NCBI GenBank assembly: GCA_028066595.1
Contig: JALCBJ010000045.1
Location: 9,849-55,915, forward strand
DNA: 46,067 nucleotides
Source: Thermoanaerobaculia bacterium
GTDB lineage: Bacteria > Acidobacteriota > Thermoanaerobaculia > Multivoradales > J023
Direction: 5' to 3'
Position 1 is the stretch's first letter; each line of letters begins with the position of its first letter. The position numbers and the translations under genes were made by a program. Positions 33,988-43,290 of the stretch are shown here, in pieces. The notes under the pieces were generated by a model. The model did no database searches. It was given only the letters and a program-made list of their open reading frames with translations, and was not told where the DNA came from.

Positions 33988-35187
33988 ATGCGGATACTCA
34001 TGATCAGCAATCTCTACCCGCCGCAGATCCTCGGCGGATACGAGATCCTCTGTGCTCAGGTCACGGAGTCGTTGCGTGCACGCGGGCACGAAGTGGCCGT
34101 GTTGACGAGTCGCCAGAACGCGGGAGCTGCCGACCCAGATCCGCTCGTATTCCGCGAGCTCGATCTCGAAGTTCCGTTCAGCCGTTCGTTCCGGAGCTCG
34201 CGAATCCGAAGGGCCCGCGTGGGCGCGATCAACGCGCGGCGCACGGCGAAGAGAATCGAGCGCTTCGGTCCAGATCTGGTGTTCCTGTGGAGTCTTCGGC
34301 GGCTCACCCTCGGCCCGGCCCGCGCAGCCGAAACGCGAGACCTGCCGGTGGCGTGGACGCTCAATGACGAATACCTGAGTGGATTCCGGCGGGTGAAAGC
34401 CACGCGCTCCCCGCGTCGCCTGCTGGGTGCGATCAGCGATTCCTCCTGGATGCGGAAGGAAACCGTCGATGCGCTCAAACTGGAACACGCCACCGCCATC
34501 AGCCGATGCTTGCGGTCTCGCCTGGTGAAAGCGGGAGTTCCGGTGGAGAATGCCAAGGTCGTATACCAGGGACCCCCGCTCGATCGATTCCCCTGCAGGA
34601 CACGTCCGATCTCCGCGGTTCGTCGATGTCTGTACGTCGGACAGCTACATCCAGACAAGGGTGTACACATTGCGATCCAGGCCGTGCACCGGTTGGCAGA
34701 GACACATCCTGGTCTCTCTTTGTCGATCGTAGGTCGAGGCGACGAGGGGTATACCCGTCGGCTACGTCGGCTGGCCCGGGAGGGTCAGGCCGAGGTGACA
34801 TTTGTCGGTGCCAAGCCGCATCGAGATGTGCCGCGGATCTACCGTCGGCACGACGTCCTTCTCTTTCCGTCGATTTGGTCGGAGCCCTTCGGGCTGACGC
34901 ATCTGGAGGCCATGGCGAGCGGCCTTCCGGTGATCAGTACGGGTCACGGAGGGCAAGGTGAAGTGCTGGAGGACGGTCACTCGGCTCTTCTTGTGGCTGC
35001 AGCCGACGCTGCGGCCATGGCTCGGGCGCTCCGTTCGCTGGTCGAGAGTCCTGCGCGTGCCCGTGCCCTGGCCGAGTCGGGACGACGCCTGGTGGAGGAA
35101 CGGCTCAACCTCGAGACCTATGTCGACCAGTTGGAGACCTGGCTCGAAGGGATCGGACAAGACATCCAGGGGGGACGAGCAGCATGA
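33988..35187 (+). CDS. GT4-family glycosyltransferase
   Basis: 399 residues from an ATG at 33988 with an excellent AGGAGGG site upstream. GT-B fold: MRILMISNLYPPQILGGYEI at the start, VVYQGPPLDRFP, CLYVGQLHPDKGVHIAIQAV, and the E-x7-E motif in SEPFGLTHLEAMASG. It is the close paralogue of the enzyme at 20759-22042 in the opposite arm (shared SNLxPPxxxGGYEIL, RLxLGP and LYVGQ motifs), which suggests duplication or two similar linkages. First of four successive GT4 genes. Confidence 0.9.
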   Translation: MRILMISNLYPPQILGGYEILCAQVTESLRARGHEVAVLTSRQNAGAADPDPLVFRELDLEVPFSRSFRSSRIRRARVGAINARRTAKRIERFGPDLVFLWSLRRLTLGPARAAETRDLPVAWTLNDEYLSGFRRVKATRSPRRLLGAISDSSWMRKETVDALKLEHATAISRCLRSRLVKAGVPVENAKVVYQGPPLDRFPCRTRPISAVRRCLYVGQLHPDKGVHIAIQAVHRLAETHPGLSLSIVGRGDEGYTRRLRRLAREGQAEVTFVGAKPHRDVPRIYRRHDVLLFPSIWSEPFGLTHLEAMASGLPVISTGHGGQGEVLEDGHSALLVAAADAAAMARALRSLVESPARARALAESGRRLVEERLNLETYVDQLETWLEGIGQDIQGGRAA

Positions 35188-36461
35188 GCAACGCGACGCT
35201 GAGAACCATTCAGATCACACGCCGGTTCACCGACCGAGCGTGGGGAGGCACGGAGACGGTCGTTCTGGAGACGAGCCGACGGATGAAGCAGCTGGGACAC
35301 CAGGCAGAGATCCTCACGACGACCGCCCTGGATCCGAAGCGCTGCAGCTCGATCCGCGGAGTGCGGGTGCGGCGCTACCCTTACTTCTACCCATGGCTCG
35401 GTCTGAGTGCTTCGCAGAGAAGGAAACTCGACGAACGGGGAGGGAATCTGTTCTCCGTCTCGCTCGGGCGCGCCCTCGTCGGCCGGAGCCCAGATCTCAT
35501 CCATCTCCATACCGGCAAGAGACTGGGTGGTATCGGGCGTACCGTGGCGCGGCTTCGGAACATCCCCTACGTGGTTTCTCTGCACGGCGGTGTCGTCGGC
35601 GTCCCCGAGCGGGAAGTCGAGCGTTGGACGCCCCGGACCACGGGGCGACGTGGTCCCTTCGAATGGGGCAAGGCCTTGGGGCTTCTCGTGGGCTCCCGCC
35701 GGGTACTCGAAGATGCCGCAGCTGTCCTTTGTGTCGACAGGTCGGAACGGGACAAGCTCCGCGACAGGATGCCGTACCAGCGAGTCGAGTGGATGCCCAA
35801 CGGCGTGGACACCGCGTCGTTTGCCAGCGGTAGTGGGCCCAGCTTCAGGGCCCGCCACGGGATCCCGCTCGACCGGCGAGTGTTGACCGTCGTGGGACGC
35901 GTCGACGCCCAGAAGAATCAGATGCTCGCCGTGAAGATCCTTGCGCGCCTGCGGAAGAGCGCCAAGGCCGGTGATGATTGGCACCTGTGCCTGGTCGGTC
36001 CGACCACCGACGGCGACTACGCCCGCCGATTGGAACGCTCGATCGAGCGCAGAGGTCTCGGCGATCGTGTGACCTGGATACCGGGCCTTCCATCGGGGTC
36101 TCGGGATCTCGTCGACGCCTACCACGCGGCCGACTACGTCCTCGTTCCTTCCGTACACGAGCCTTTCGGGATCGTCGTACTGGAAGCGTGGGCGGCCGGC
36201 CGGCCCGTCGTGGCTCGCCGCATCGGCGGCATGGCCGAGCTGGTTCAGGACGGAGCCGACGGGAGTCTCGTGGACGGCGACGATGTGGAGAGCTGGGTTC
36301 GGCGTATCTCCGAGCTAGAAGCTTCGCCGGTGTGGGCGCAATCCAGGGTTGACTTCGCCAGGAAGCGTGTGAGGCTACAGTTCGACTGGCAGCGGATCAC
36401 CGGCCGCTTGTTGAGCCTGTACGAGGAGGCGCGGCGTGCGCATTCTGCTTCTCAGCCCTAA
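35184..36461 (+). CDS. GT4-family glycosyltransferase
   Basis: 425 residues; the ATG overlaps the previous stop (ATGA). Motifs: RAWGGTETVVLETSRRMKQL, LIHLHTGKRLGGIGR, VEWMPNGVDTASF, VVGRVDAQKNQMLAVKIL and VHEPFGIVVLEAWAAGRPVV with the E-x7-E pair. It should add one sugar to the lipid-linked repeat; donor and linkage are unknown. The following gene begins 26 bp inside its 3' end. Confidence 0.9.
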   Translation: MSNATLRTIQITRRFTDRAWGGTETVVLETSRRMKQLGHQAEILTTTALDPKRCSSIRGVRVRRYPYFYPWLGLSASQRRKLDERGGNLFSVSLGRALVGRSPDLIHLHTGKRLGGIGRTVARLRNIPYVVSLHGGVVGVPEREVERWTPRTTGRRGPFEWGKALGLLVGSRRVLEDAAAVLCVDRSERDKLRDRMPYQRVEWMPNGVDTASFASGSGPSFRARHGIPLDRRVLTVVGRVDAQKNQMLAVKILARLRKSAKAGDDWHLCLVGPTTDGDYARRLERSIERRGLGDRVTWIPGLPSGSRDLVDAYHAADYVLVPSVHEPFGIVVLEAWAAGRPVVARRIGGMAELVQDGADGSLVDGDDVESWVRRISELEASPVWAQSRVDFARKRVRLQFDWQRITGRLLSLYEEARRAHSASQP

Positions 36462-37623
36462 GGGTGGCTTCTTCGGCGGGGTCGAGCAGCATGTCTTCGA
36501 CATCGCGGTCGGTCTGAACGAGGCCGGGCACGACTGCCATCTCGGATTCGGTGAATGGACGGGTCGTTCCGACGACGTCTGGCAACATCGTTTCCCATGC
36601 CATCCAGTTCGCGAGCTCGGGGCTGCCTCGGGCAGTACCCTCGATGAGCTCGTCGAGCGGCTGGCGCCGGAGGTCGTGTACGGCCACAAGATCGAGCCTG
36701 TCATTCCGCAGCTCGTCGAGCTGAACCGAAAGCTCGACCGGTGGGCGATGATCCACGACCACGACCTCGTATGCCCGAGGCGCCACAAGTACTTCGCGTG
36801 GACAGGCCGAGTCTGCCACCGTCCCATGTCGGCCTTCTGCTTGCTCGACGGTGCGTCGGTGCAGAAGTCCGCCGACGGACGCCTCGCCCTCCAGTCGTTG
36901 AGACCGAAGCTCCGGAGGCTCCGCGCTGCACGACGCCTCGGCGGCCTCGTGGTGGCCAGTCGATTCATGCGGGATCAACTCGTCGAGAACGGCTGCGATC
37001 CCCGGCGTATCAAACGGCTTGCCCCGGTCCCTCGCCGTCCTCCGCAGATCCTGGCGGAAGGAGACCTCGGCAGTCCTTCCGACGGGACAGAGATTCTCTT
37101 CGTAGGTCAGTTGATTCGGGGCAAGGGATGTGACTTGCTGCTGCGGGCCGTGTCCCGAGCTGCCACCGCACTGACCGTTCGGGTGGTCGGTGACGGCAAC
37201 GCTCGATCGAAACTCCAGGTCCTCGCTCGTCGTTTGGGCCTGGACGAGTGGGTGCGGTTCGAGGGCTGGGTGGATAACGCCAGCCTGGGAAAGTTCTATC
37301 GGCGAGCTCGGATGGTCGTGATGCCGGGACGGTGGCCAGAGCCATTCGGCCTGGTCGGACTCGAGTCCATGGCCCACCGGAGACCGGTCGTTGCCTTCGA
37401 CGTCGGGGGCGTCAGGGACTGGCTCGACGACGGCAAGACAGGTCTCTTGGTTGGCGAGCAGGACATCGAGGCGTTGACGTCTGCGATCGACCGCCTCGCC
37501 AGCGACGACGAGCTGGTGACGCGACTGGGTAAAGAGGCCTGTCGGTCGTATCACCGGCGGTTTCGTTTTGAGCCCTATCTCCGGCGTCTGGTCGACGTAC
37601 TTCGGGAAGGTGCAGGGCGATGA
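36436..37623 (+). CDS. GT4-family glycosyltransferase
   Basis: 395 residues from a GTG at 36436 with GAGGAGG six bases upstream; it overlaps the previous gene by 26 bp. It starts MRILLLSPKGGFFGGVEQHV, has a middle MIHDHDLVCPRRHKYFAW segment with several Cys residues (CPRR, RVCHRP, AFCLLD) that could bind a metal, then LFVGQLIRGKGCDLLLRAV and PEPFGLVGLESMAHRRPVV. The HDxxxxCPR pattern is common in one GT4 subgroup. It overlaps the next start (ATGA). Confidence 0.9.
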   Translation: MRILLLSPKGGFFGGVEQHVFDIAVGLNEAGHDCHLGFGEWTGRSDDVWQHRFPCHPVRELGAASGSTLDELVERLAPEVVYGHKIEPVIPQLVELNRKLDRWAMIHDHDLVCPRRHKYFAWTGRVCHRPMSAFCLLDGASVQKSADGRLALQSLRPKLRRLRAARRLGGLVVASRFMRDQLVENGCDPRRIKRLAPVPRRPPQILAEGDLGSPSDGTEILFVGQLIRGKGCDLLLRAVSRAATALTVRVVGDGNARSKLQVLARRLGLDEWVRFEGWVDNASLGKFYRRARMVVMPGRWPEPFGLVGLESMAHRRPVVAFDVGGVRDWLDDGKTGLLVGEQDIEALTSAIDRLASDDELVTRLGKEACRSYHRRFRFEPYLRRLVDVLREGAGR

Positions 37624-38777
37624 GTTCTGGCGAAGCGATCGGCCGGGTAGGAATCTGCACCCTGGGAATGGACGGCGGACGTTCCGGGATCGGGCGCTAC
37701 ACCTGTAGCCTGATCGACGAGCTACGCGATCTTCGCCCGGCCTGGCAAGTGGATCTGATCGGTCAGGGTCAGGACCGGGACCTGTTCGGCGAACTTCCCG
37801 AGATGTGGAGATGGGTTCCCGTACCGTCCTGGGTGCGAGGTGCCGTCCCAGAGATCGCCTGGATGCAGCTCGGGCTGAGGCGGCTGGCTCGTGAACGAAG
37901 CTGGGACGTGGCGTTCATGACAGCGGCCAATCGACGGCTGGCGTATTCGCTTCCGTGTGTCTCGGTCGGAACCGTCCACGATTTCTCCTCGCTCCACGTG
38001 GAGGGGAAATACGACAGGTGGAGACGGTTCTACATCCTCCGGGTTCTGCCGGCCCTGGTTCGTCGGCTGGACCGGGTACTTTCCGTGAGTCGGGCCTCGG
38101 CCCGAGACATCGAAGCCTTCGGGGGTGTGCCCTCGAGTCGGATCGACGTCGTTCCGAACGGGGTGAACCCTCGTGAGACTTCTCCGCCGGACGAGGCGCG
38201 AAGGCGGATTGCGGCGCGTCTGGGGATCGAGGCTCCCTGGCTGCTTTACACGTCCCGTTTGGAGCACCCAGGGAAGAACCATGTCCGGCTGATCGCTGCC
38301 TTCGAGCGTCTACTGGCGGATCATCCGCGGTTGCCTCACCGCCTGGTGTTGGCGGGTGCGGATTGGAACGGTAGCGAGATCGTCCACGGCCGCATTGGTG
38401 AAAGTCCCGTGGCGGACCGGATCTGGACGCCGGGATTCGTCGAGCAGGAGGTCCTCGACGACCTCGTGGATGGAGCGGATATGGTCGCGTTTCCCTCCCT
38501 GTACGAAGGGTTCGGTCTACCAGTGCTCGAATCCATGGCAGCGGGCATCCCGGTCGCCTGCTCCAACCTCTCGTCGCTTCCTGAGGTCGGAGGCGAGGCG
38601 GTGGTGTACTTCGATCCCTACGACGAGTCGTCGATCGCGCAGGCGGTCGCGCAGATCTTGGTGGGAAGCGGTCGGCAGGATTGCATCGCCGCCGGACTGC
38701 GGCGTGCTCGTGATCAGACCTGGCGGCGAACCGCCGTGGAGACGATCTCGTGTTTGGAAAGGGCAGTGTCCTCGTGA
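37620..38777 (+). CDS. GT4-family glycosyltransferase
   Basis: 385 residues; the ATG overlaps the previous stop. It has the GxGRY motif near the N-terminus (GGRSGIGRYTCSLIDEL), GTVHDFSSLH, RIDVVPNGVNP, LLYTSRLEHPGKNHVRLIAA, and LYEGFGLPVLESMAAGIPVA. This resembles the WbpY/mannosyltransferase-B-like GT4 subgroup that uses GDP-mannose, so mannose or rhamnose transfer is a reasonable guess. Last glycosyltransferase of the arm; regulatory genes follow after 103 bp. Confidence 0.88.
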   Translation: MSSGEAIGRVGICTLGMDGGRSGIGRYTCSLIDELRDLRPAWQVDLIGQGQDRDLFGELPEMWRWVPVPSWVRGAVPEIAWMQLGLRRLARERSWDVAFMTAANRRLAYSLPCVSVGTVHDFSSLHVEGKYDRWRRFYILRVLPALVRRLDRVLSVSRASARDIEAFGGVPSSRIDVVPNGVNPRETSPPDEARRRIAARLGIEAPWLLYTSRLEHPGKNHVRLIAAFERLLADHPRLPHRLVLAGADWNGSEIVHGRIGESPVADRIWTPGFVEQEVLDDLVDGADMVAFPSLYEGFGLPVLESMAAGIPVACSNLSSLPEVGGEAVVYFDPYDESSIAQAVAQILVGSGRQDCIAAGLRRARDQTWRRTAVETISCLERAVSS

Positions 38778-38844
38778 GGGCCCCGATTCCGTCCATACCG
38801 CTCCGTCGGCTCGGAAATCCACCGCTGGGCCGCGGATGGTGACC

Positions 38845-38873
38845 TTGACGGCGACCAGGGCTCTGCCTATCCT
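38845..38873 (+). promoter_or_regulatory. Candidate sigma-70 promoter for the regulator pair
   Basis: TTGACG (38845-38850) and TATCCT (38868-38873) are separated by 17 bp. The expected transcription start, 7 bases further on, falls on the ATG at 38881, so the transcript would be leaderless. This would give the activator and kinase a basal supply separate from the sigma-54-driven arm. Inference from consensus match. Confidence 0.4.
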
Positions 38874-38880
38874 GGGTGGC

Positions 38881-40458
38881 ATGGCAGCCATGCCGGGACC
38901 CGGCGAGGCGCACATTGTTCTGGTGGAAGACGATCCGAGTCAGCGGCTGCTGTTCAGCCGCTGGCTGGAGCTGGCGGGTTGGAGGGTGACTTCCTTCGAG
39001 GACGCGGAGGCGTGTCTCGCCCATATCGACTCTCTCTTGCCGGACGTAGTCTGTCTGGATCTCCACTTGCCGGGCATGGACGGCCACGAGGCGCTGACCA
39101 AGTTGAAGGCGCAGTACCCATCGGTTCCGGTCTTGGTCATCACGGGTGACTCGGACGTGGAGACCGTGGTCGAGTCGATGCGTAGGGGAGGCCACGATTT
39201 TCTCGTCAAGCCGGTGGACCGGACGCGTCTCGAGACCCAGGTGCGCAATGCCGTCGCCCATGCTCGCCTATCTTTGCGGGTCACTCACCTCGAGCGTGAG
39301 GCAGGCGGTGTCACCTATCCGGGCATCATCGGCACCTCCGAACCCATGCGCCGGCTGTACCGACAGATCGATCGCATTGCGACGAGCCCGGCTACGGTGC
39401 TCATACGTGGCGAAAGTGGGACGGGCAAAGAGCTCGTGGCGAGGACGATCCACGAGAACAGTGCGAGTCAGAAGGGCCCTCTCGTTGCGATCAACTGTGC
39501 GGCGATTCCCGAGACCCTCCAGGAGTCGGAGTTGTTCGGACACGAGAAAGGCGCCTTCACGGGAGCCGATTCGCTGAAGAAGGGTCACTTCGAGGAGGCC
39601 GATGGCGGTACCCTGTTTCTCGACGAAGTCGCCGAGCTCTCGGCCTCGCTGCAAGCCAAGCTGTTGCGCGTCCTGCAGGAACGTACCTTTCGTCGTCTCG
39701 GCGGGCGACGCGACCTCTCGTCGCATTTCCGCTTGATCGCGGCTAGTCACGCGGACCTTCGACAGCGGGTGGCCGAGGGAAGGTTCCGCGAGGATCTGTT
39801 CTATCGGCTCGCGGTGTTCGAGCTCGACGTACCGCCGCTGCGGCACCGAGCCCAAGACATTGCTTCCCTGGCTGCGCACTTTCTGGCGGATCGTGGCTTG
39901 ATGGGTGAGCGCATTCGCTACGACTTGACGCCGGAATCTCTCGAACTGTTGGCGGCATATGACTGGCCAGGCAATGTGCGAGAGCTGGCCAATGCCTTGC
40001 AGCGCGCGACAGTGGTCGCGAGCGGCGGTCGCATACGGCCCAGCGATTTACCTCCGCGGATCCGGGAAGTCGGTCGAGACACGCTGCATCGGGGCCAGTC
40101 GGCACCCACATCCGTCCACGATCCGGGGTCGAACGAGTTCTTGGAGGAACCCGGAGCCGAGGATCCTGTCGTGGAAGCGGCAGCAGGCTCGGCGCCGCAG
40201 GACTTCTTCGAGACGACACAGGTGGAGTCGACGCGACTGGAAACCTTCTCCGAGCTTGGTGACTTTTTCGACTCCGGCCCGAGCCTGGAGCTGATCGAGG
40301 CACTCGCCATCGAGCGTGCGATGGTGCGTCACCGTTCGAACGTCTCGGCGGTCGCGCGGGAGCTCGGAGTCGGTCGCAACACGCTCTACCGCAAGATGGA
40401 AAGGTACGAGATTCGTCAGCGGATGGAAGGGTCGGGTGGCGATGAGCCGGGCCGGTGA
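38881..40458 (+). CDS. NtrC-type sigma-54-dependent response regulator
   Basis: 525 residues from the ATG at 38881; ATGs at 38836 and 38890 are alternatives. Receiver domain: HIVLVEDDPSQR, phospho-acceptor Asp60 in CLDLHLPGMDG, and FLVKPVD. AAA+ domain: Walker A GESGTGKE (about 177-184), the sigma-54 contact loop GAFTGA (about 224-229), GGTLFLDEVAEL as Walker B, and YDWPGNVREL. C-terminal Fis-type helix-turn-helix: SNVSAVARELGVGRNTLYRK. An acidic linker of about 90 residues lies between. The intact GAFTGA loop means it should activate sigma-54 promoters. The two promoters at 27512 and 27655 are its obvious targets, and the overlapping kinase gene is its likely partner. Confidence 0.95.
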   Translation: MAAMPGPGEAHIVLVEDDPSQRLLFSRWLELAGWRVTSFEDAEACLAHIDSLLPDVVCLDLHLPGMDGHEALTKLKAQYPSVPVLVITGDSDVETVVESMRRGGHDFLVKPVDRTRLETQVRNAVAHARLSLRVTHLEREAGGVTYPGIIGTSEPMRRLYRQIDRIATSPATVLIRGESGTGKELVARTIHENSASQKGPLVAINCAAIPETLQESELFGHEKGAFTGADSLKKGHFEEADGGTLFLDEVAELSASLQAKLLRVLQERTFRRLGGRRDLSSHFRLIAASHADLRQRVAEGRFREDLFYRLAVFELDVPPLRHRAQDIASLAAHFLADRGLMGERIRYDLTPESLELLAAYDWPGNVRELANALQRATVVASGGRIRPSDLPPRIREVGRDTLHRGQSAPTSVHDPGSNEFLEEPGAEDPVVEAAAGSAPQDFFETTQVESTRLETFSELGDFFDSGPSLELIEALAIERAMVRHRSNVSAVARELGVGRNTLYRKMERYEIRQRMEGSGGDEPGR

Positions 40459-43180
40459 AACCCGACAGCATCTTTCGCGCGTGCCTCTGGAGATCGAGGG
40501 GGCTCGCGGAAAGCCTCCGAGCCCGGACGTGCTCGACCACTCCGACGATGTCGAGGTCGACTGGTTGTCCCGTTGCACTTCTATTCTCGGGGTGGGAACG
40601 GCAATTTGGGATCATCGGGGGCATCTGACTCAGATCAGCCCGACTCTCGAACGGATGGCCAGCCCTTGGGGAACAGCCGAGGGGTGGTGGGCCGTTCTGG
40701 TAGCCGAGGTCGGCCCAGCGCAGCTCGTCTCGAGGCTCGGTGCCGGTGCCGAAATCGCCGTGCGGCTCGATACACCCGACGGTCAGAGAAGGAGCTTTCG
40801 GCTCACCGCCAGCGGCTATGTCGGTTCCCGCGCAGAAAGCGGGCCGGACTCGACCGGGACCGACATGGTCCTGTTGGTGAGCGATACGACGCTCAGCGAG
40901 CGAACCCTCCAAGCCCTCCGGGACTCGGAAACACGCTATAGCAGCTTGTTCCAGGGCTCGTCGGACGGAATCCTTGTCCACGACCTCGACGGGCGTATTC
41001 TCGAGGCCAACCCCAAAGCGGTCGAGATGCTGGGTTATAGCGAAGACGCTCTTCGCGGAAAGCTCGTCATGGATCTCCATCCCTCCAGCGCTTTGGCCGG
41101 GGCGAAGCAAGCGATCCAGCGGATCTCTCAGGAGCCCAGCATTCGGTTCGAGATCGATTTCGTGAGGGAGGATGGGATCACCTTCCCGGCGGAGGTCTCC
41201 GCGAGTCTGCTGGGGGTAGGTGACCGCGAGCTCGTACAGGCCACGGTTCGGGACATCACCGAGAGAAAGCGGGCCGAGGAGATCCTGCGCCAGAGCGAGG
41301 AGCGCAAGAGTGCCATGCTGGAAACGGCACTCGATTGCATCGTCACGATCGACCATCGCGGAAAGATCCTCGAATTCAATCCCGCGGCGGAGGTCACATT
41401 TGGCTACCGACGGGACGAGGCCATCGGCCGTTCCATGGCGGAGCTGTTGCTGCCCGAGGAGTACCGACAAGCTCACGAGGAAGGGATGGCGCGTTATCTC
41501 GCGACGGGCGAGGCCAGAGTGCTGGGACAGCGTTTGGAGTTGCCTGCTTTGCGAAGCGACGGTCAGGTTCTCCTGATGGAGGTCGCGATCACCCGCCTAC
41601 CGACCTCGAGTGGCGAGGCCATTTTTGCCGGGTACTTGCGGGACATCACGGCCCGCAAACAGGCCGAGGAGAGAATGAGTCAGGCTCTGGGGAACGCACG
41701 CGAGGCGAATCGAGCCAAGAGCGACTTCTTGGCGTCGATGAGTCATGAGTTGAGGACTCCGCTCAACGTCATCTGCGGCATGACCGAGCTGGCCCGCGAC
41801 GAGCAGGATGAAGCCGACATCGGGCCCTACCTCGATGCCATCAGCTCCAGTGCAGACTCGTTGTTGAATCTGATCGACGACTTGCTCGACATCTCGCGCA
41901 TCGAAGCCGGACGTTTCGAGATCGATCCTCGCCCTCTGATCTTCCGAAGGCTGATCGAGGACATGTCCGTCCCGTTCGAGCTCCGTGCGGACCAGAAGGG
42001 GCTCTCGTTTCTCTGGCAGGTCGACGAGTCGGTACCTGTGGCTCTGCTGCTCGACGGACCCAGGCTCAAGCAGGTCTTGTTGAATCTCCTGAGCAACGCC
42101 GTCAAGTTCACCGACGAAGGAACCGTCGCTCTGAAAGCCTCTGCAAAGTCGCTGGGCGGGAACCGCCACCGCCTGACGGTCGTGGTCGAAGATACGGGAA
42201 TCGGTTTCGATCCGGCCATGGCTCCCAGGATCTTCGAGAGGTTCGAGCAGCTTCGAAGACCGGGTGGCGGGCGTCCTGAAGGAACCGGACTCGGGCTGGC
42301 GATATCTCGGGCTCTGGCCGAACTCATGGGCGGCGAGCTGCAAGCCGACAGCGCACCCGGAGAAGGATCGAGCTTTCGACTCCAACTCGATGTGGAGGAA
42401 GTCCCCCGCTGGGACGAGAAGGCCGATGAGGAGAGGTCTGCAGCGCCGGACTCAGAAGGTACGGGCTCGATATTGCTGGTCGACGATCACGCTGGCAACC
42501 GGGTGGTGGCGGTCCGCTTTCTCGAGAAGGCCGGCTATCGGGTGACCGAAGCCGCGAGCGGGGAGGAAGCGCTCGAGATCCTCGATGGGGAGGATGATTC
42601 GTTTGACTTGATCCTGATGGACATCGAGATGGTGGGTCTGGACGGGTTCGAAACGACGAGCAGGATTCGACAGATGCCGAACAGGGAGGATGTCCCGGTC
42701 GTTGCACTGACTGCGCATGCTTCCAAAGGGTTTCAAGAGATCTGTCTCGCCGCGGGAATGGATGACTACGTGTCCAAACCTATCGATCGCCGGCACCTGC
42801 TGACCATGGTCTCGCGCTTCGTCACCGGCGACACCGGATCCGATAGCCCGATACGTCCCGGGGTTCGAGCCCGGGATGATTCCGTTCCAGGCGTACCTCG
42901 CGAAGGACCGATATTTCGTACCGTCAAGGCCGAGATCGGGGACTTGATCCCCGGGTTTCTGCTCCGCTGCCGCGAAGCCAGTGACCGGCTGTCGGAGACT
43001 CTGGACCCCGACGACGCGAAGCGGATCGGGCACAACCTCAAGGGTTCGGGATCTGCCTACGGCTTTCCGGAGATCTCGGAGATCGGCCGCGTGGTGGAGC
43101 AGCGGGCACTGCGTGGGGAATCATGGAACGATCTGGCGGGACAGTTGACCGACTTTCTCGACAGACTGCACCTGAAATGA
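40442..43180 (+). CDS. Hybrid sensor histidine kinase (PAS-PAS-HisKA-HATPase-REC-HPt)
   Basis: 912 residues from the ATG at 40442, overlapping the activator gene by 17 bp. No membrane segment is seen, so it is cytoplasmic. Order: an N-terminal PAS-like region (about 40-150), PAS 1 (about 160-275, FQGSSDGILVHDLDGRILEA), PAS 2 (about 285-405, TALDCIVTIDHRGKILEFNP), HisKA with His435 (SMSHELRTPL), HATPase (NLLSNAVKF, DTGIGFD, GTGLGLAISRAL), a receiver domain with Asp727 (LILMDIEMVGLDGF) and a C-terminal HPt with His864 (IGHNLKGSGSAYGF). A four-step phosphorelay His-Asp-His-Asp to the adjacent NtrC-type regulator is the simplest reading. The signal is unknown; the PAS domains could bind a redox or small-molecule cue. 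Confidence 0.93.
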   Translation: MSRAGETRQHLSRVPLEIEGARGKPPSPDVLDHSDDVEVDWLSRCTSILGVGTAIWDHRGHLTQISPTLERMASPWGTAEGWWAVLVAEVGPAQLVSRLGAGAEIAVRLDTPDGQRRSFRLTASGYVGSRAESGPDSTGTDMVLLVSDTTLSERTLQALRDSETRYSSLFQGSSDGILVHDLDGRILEANPKAVEMLGYSEDALRGKLVMDLHPSSALAGAKQAIQRISQEPSIRFEIDFVREDGITFPAEVSASLLGVGDRELVQATVRDITERKRAEEILRQSEERKSAMLETALDCIVTIDHRGKILEFNPAAEVTFGYRRDEAIGRSMAELLLPEEYRQAHEEGMARYLATGEARVLGQRLELPALRSDGQVLLMEVAITRLPTSSGEAIFAGYLRDITARKQAEERMSQALGNAREANRAKSDFLASMSHELRTPLNVICGMTELARDEQDEADIGPYLDAISSSADSLLNLIDDLLDISRIEAGRFEIDPRPLIFRRLIEDMSVPFELRADQKGLSFLWQVDESVPVALLLDGPRLKQVLLNLLSNAVKFTDEGTVALKASAKSLGGNRHRLTVVVEDTGIGFDPAMAPRIFERFEQLRRPGGGRPEGTGLGLAISRALAELMGGELQADSAPGEGSSFRLQLDVEEVPRWDEKADEERSAAPDSEGTGSILLVDDHAGNRVVAVRFLEKAGYRVTEAASGEEALEILDGEDDSFDLILMDIEMVGLDGFETTSRIRQMPNREDVPVVALTAHASKGFQEICLAAGMDDYVSKPIDRRHLLTMVSRFVTGDTGSDSPIRPGVRARDDSVPGVPREGPIFRTVKAEIGDLIPGFLLRCREASDRLSETLDPDDAKRIGHNLKGSGSAYGFPEISEIGRVVEQRALRGESWNDLAGQLTDFLDRLHLK

Positions 43181-43217
43181 AAATCCGCCCCGGACTGCGA
43201 TTCAGTCTCGGGGCGGA
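43178..43217 (-). terminator. Intrinsic terminator of the SPFH gene, between convergent genes
   Basis: TCCGCCCCGGACT pairs with AGTC-T-CGGGGCGGA across a 7-nt loop (13 bp with one bulged T). On the minus strand the stem is followed by TTTTCATTTC, so it ends the leftward transcript from 44613. On the plus strand no T-run follows, but the stem lies just past the kinase stop and may also protect that transcript. Confidence 0.7.
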
Positions 43218-43290
43218 GTCCTCCCGGTGGGAGGGTCGTTGGTGATGGGGTTGGGTTGTCGCTGGTGGCGAGATCTCCGAGACGGGCTCG

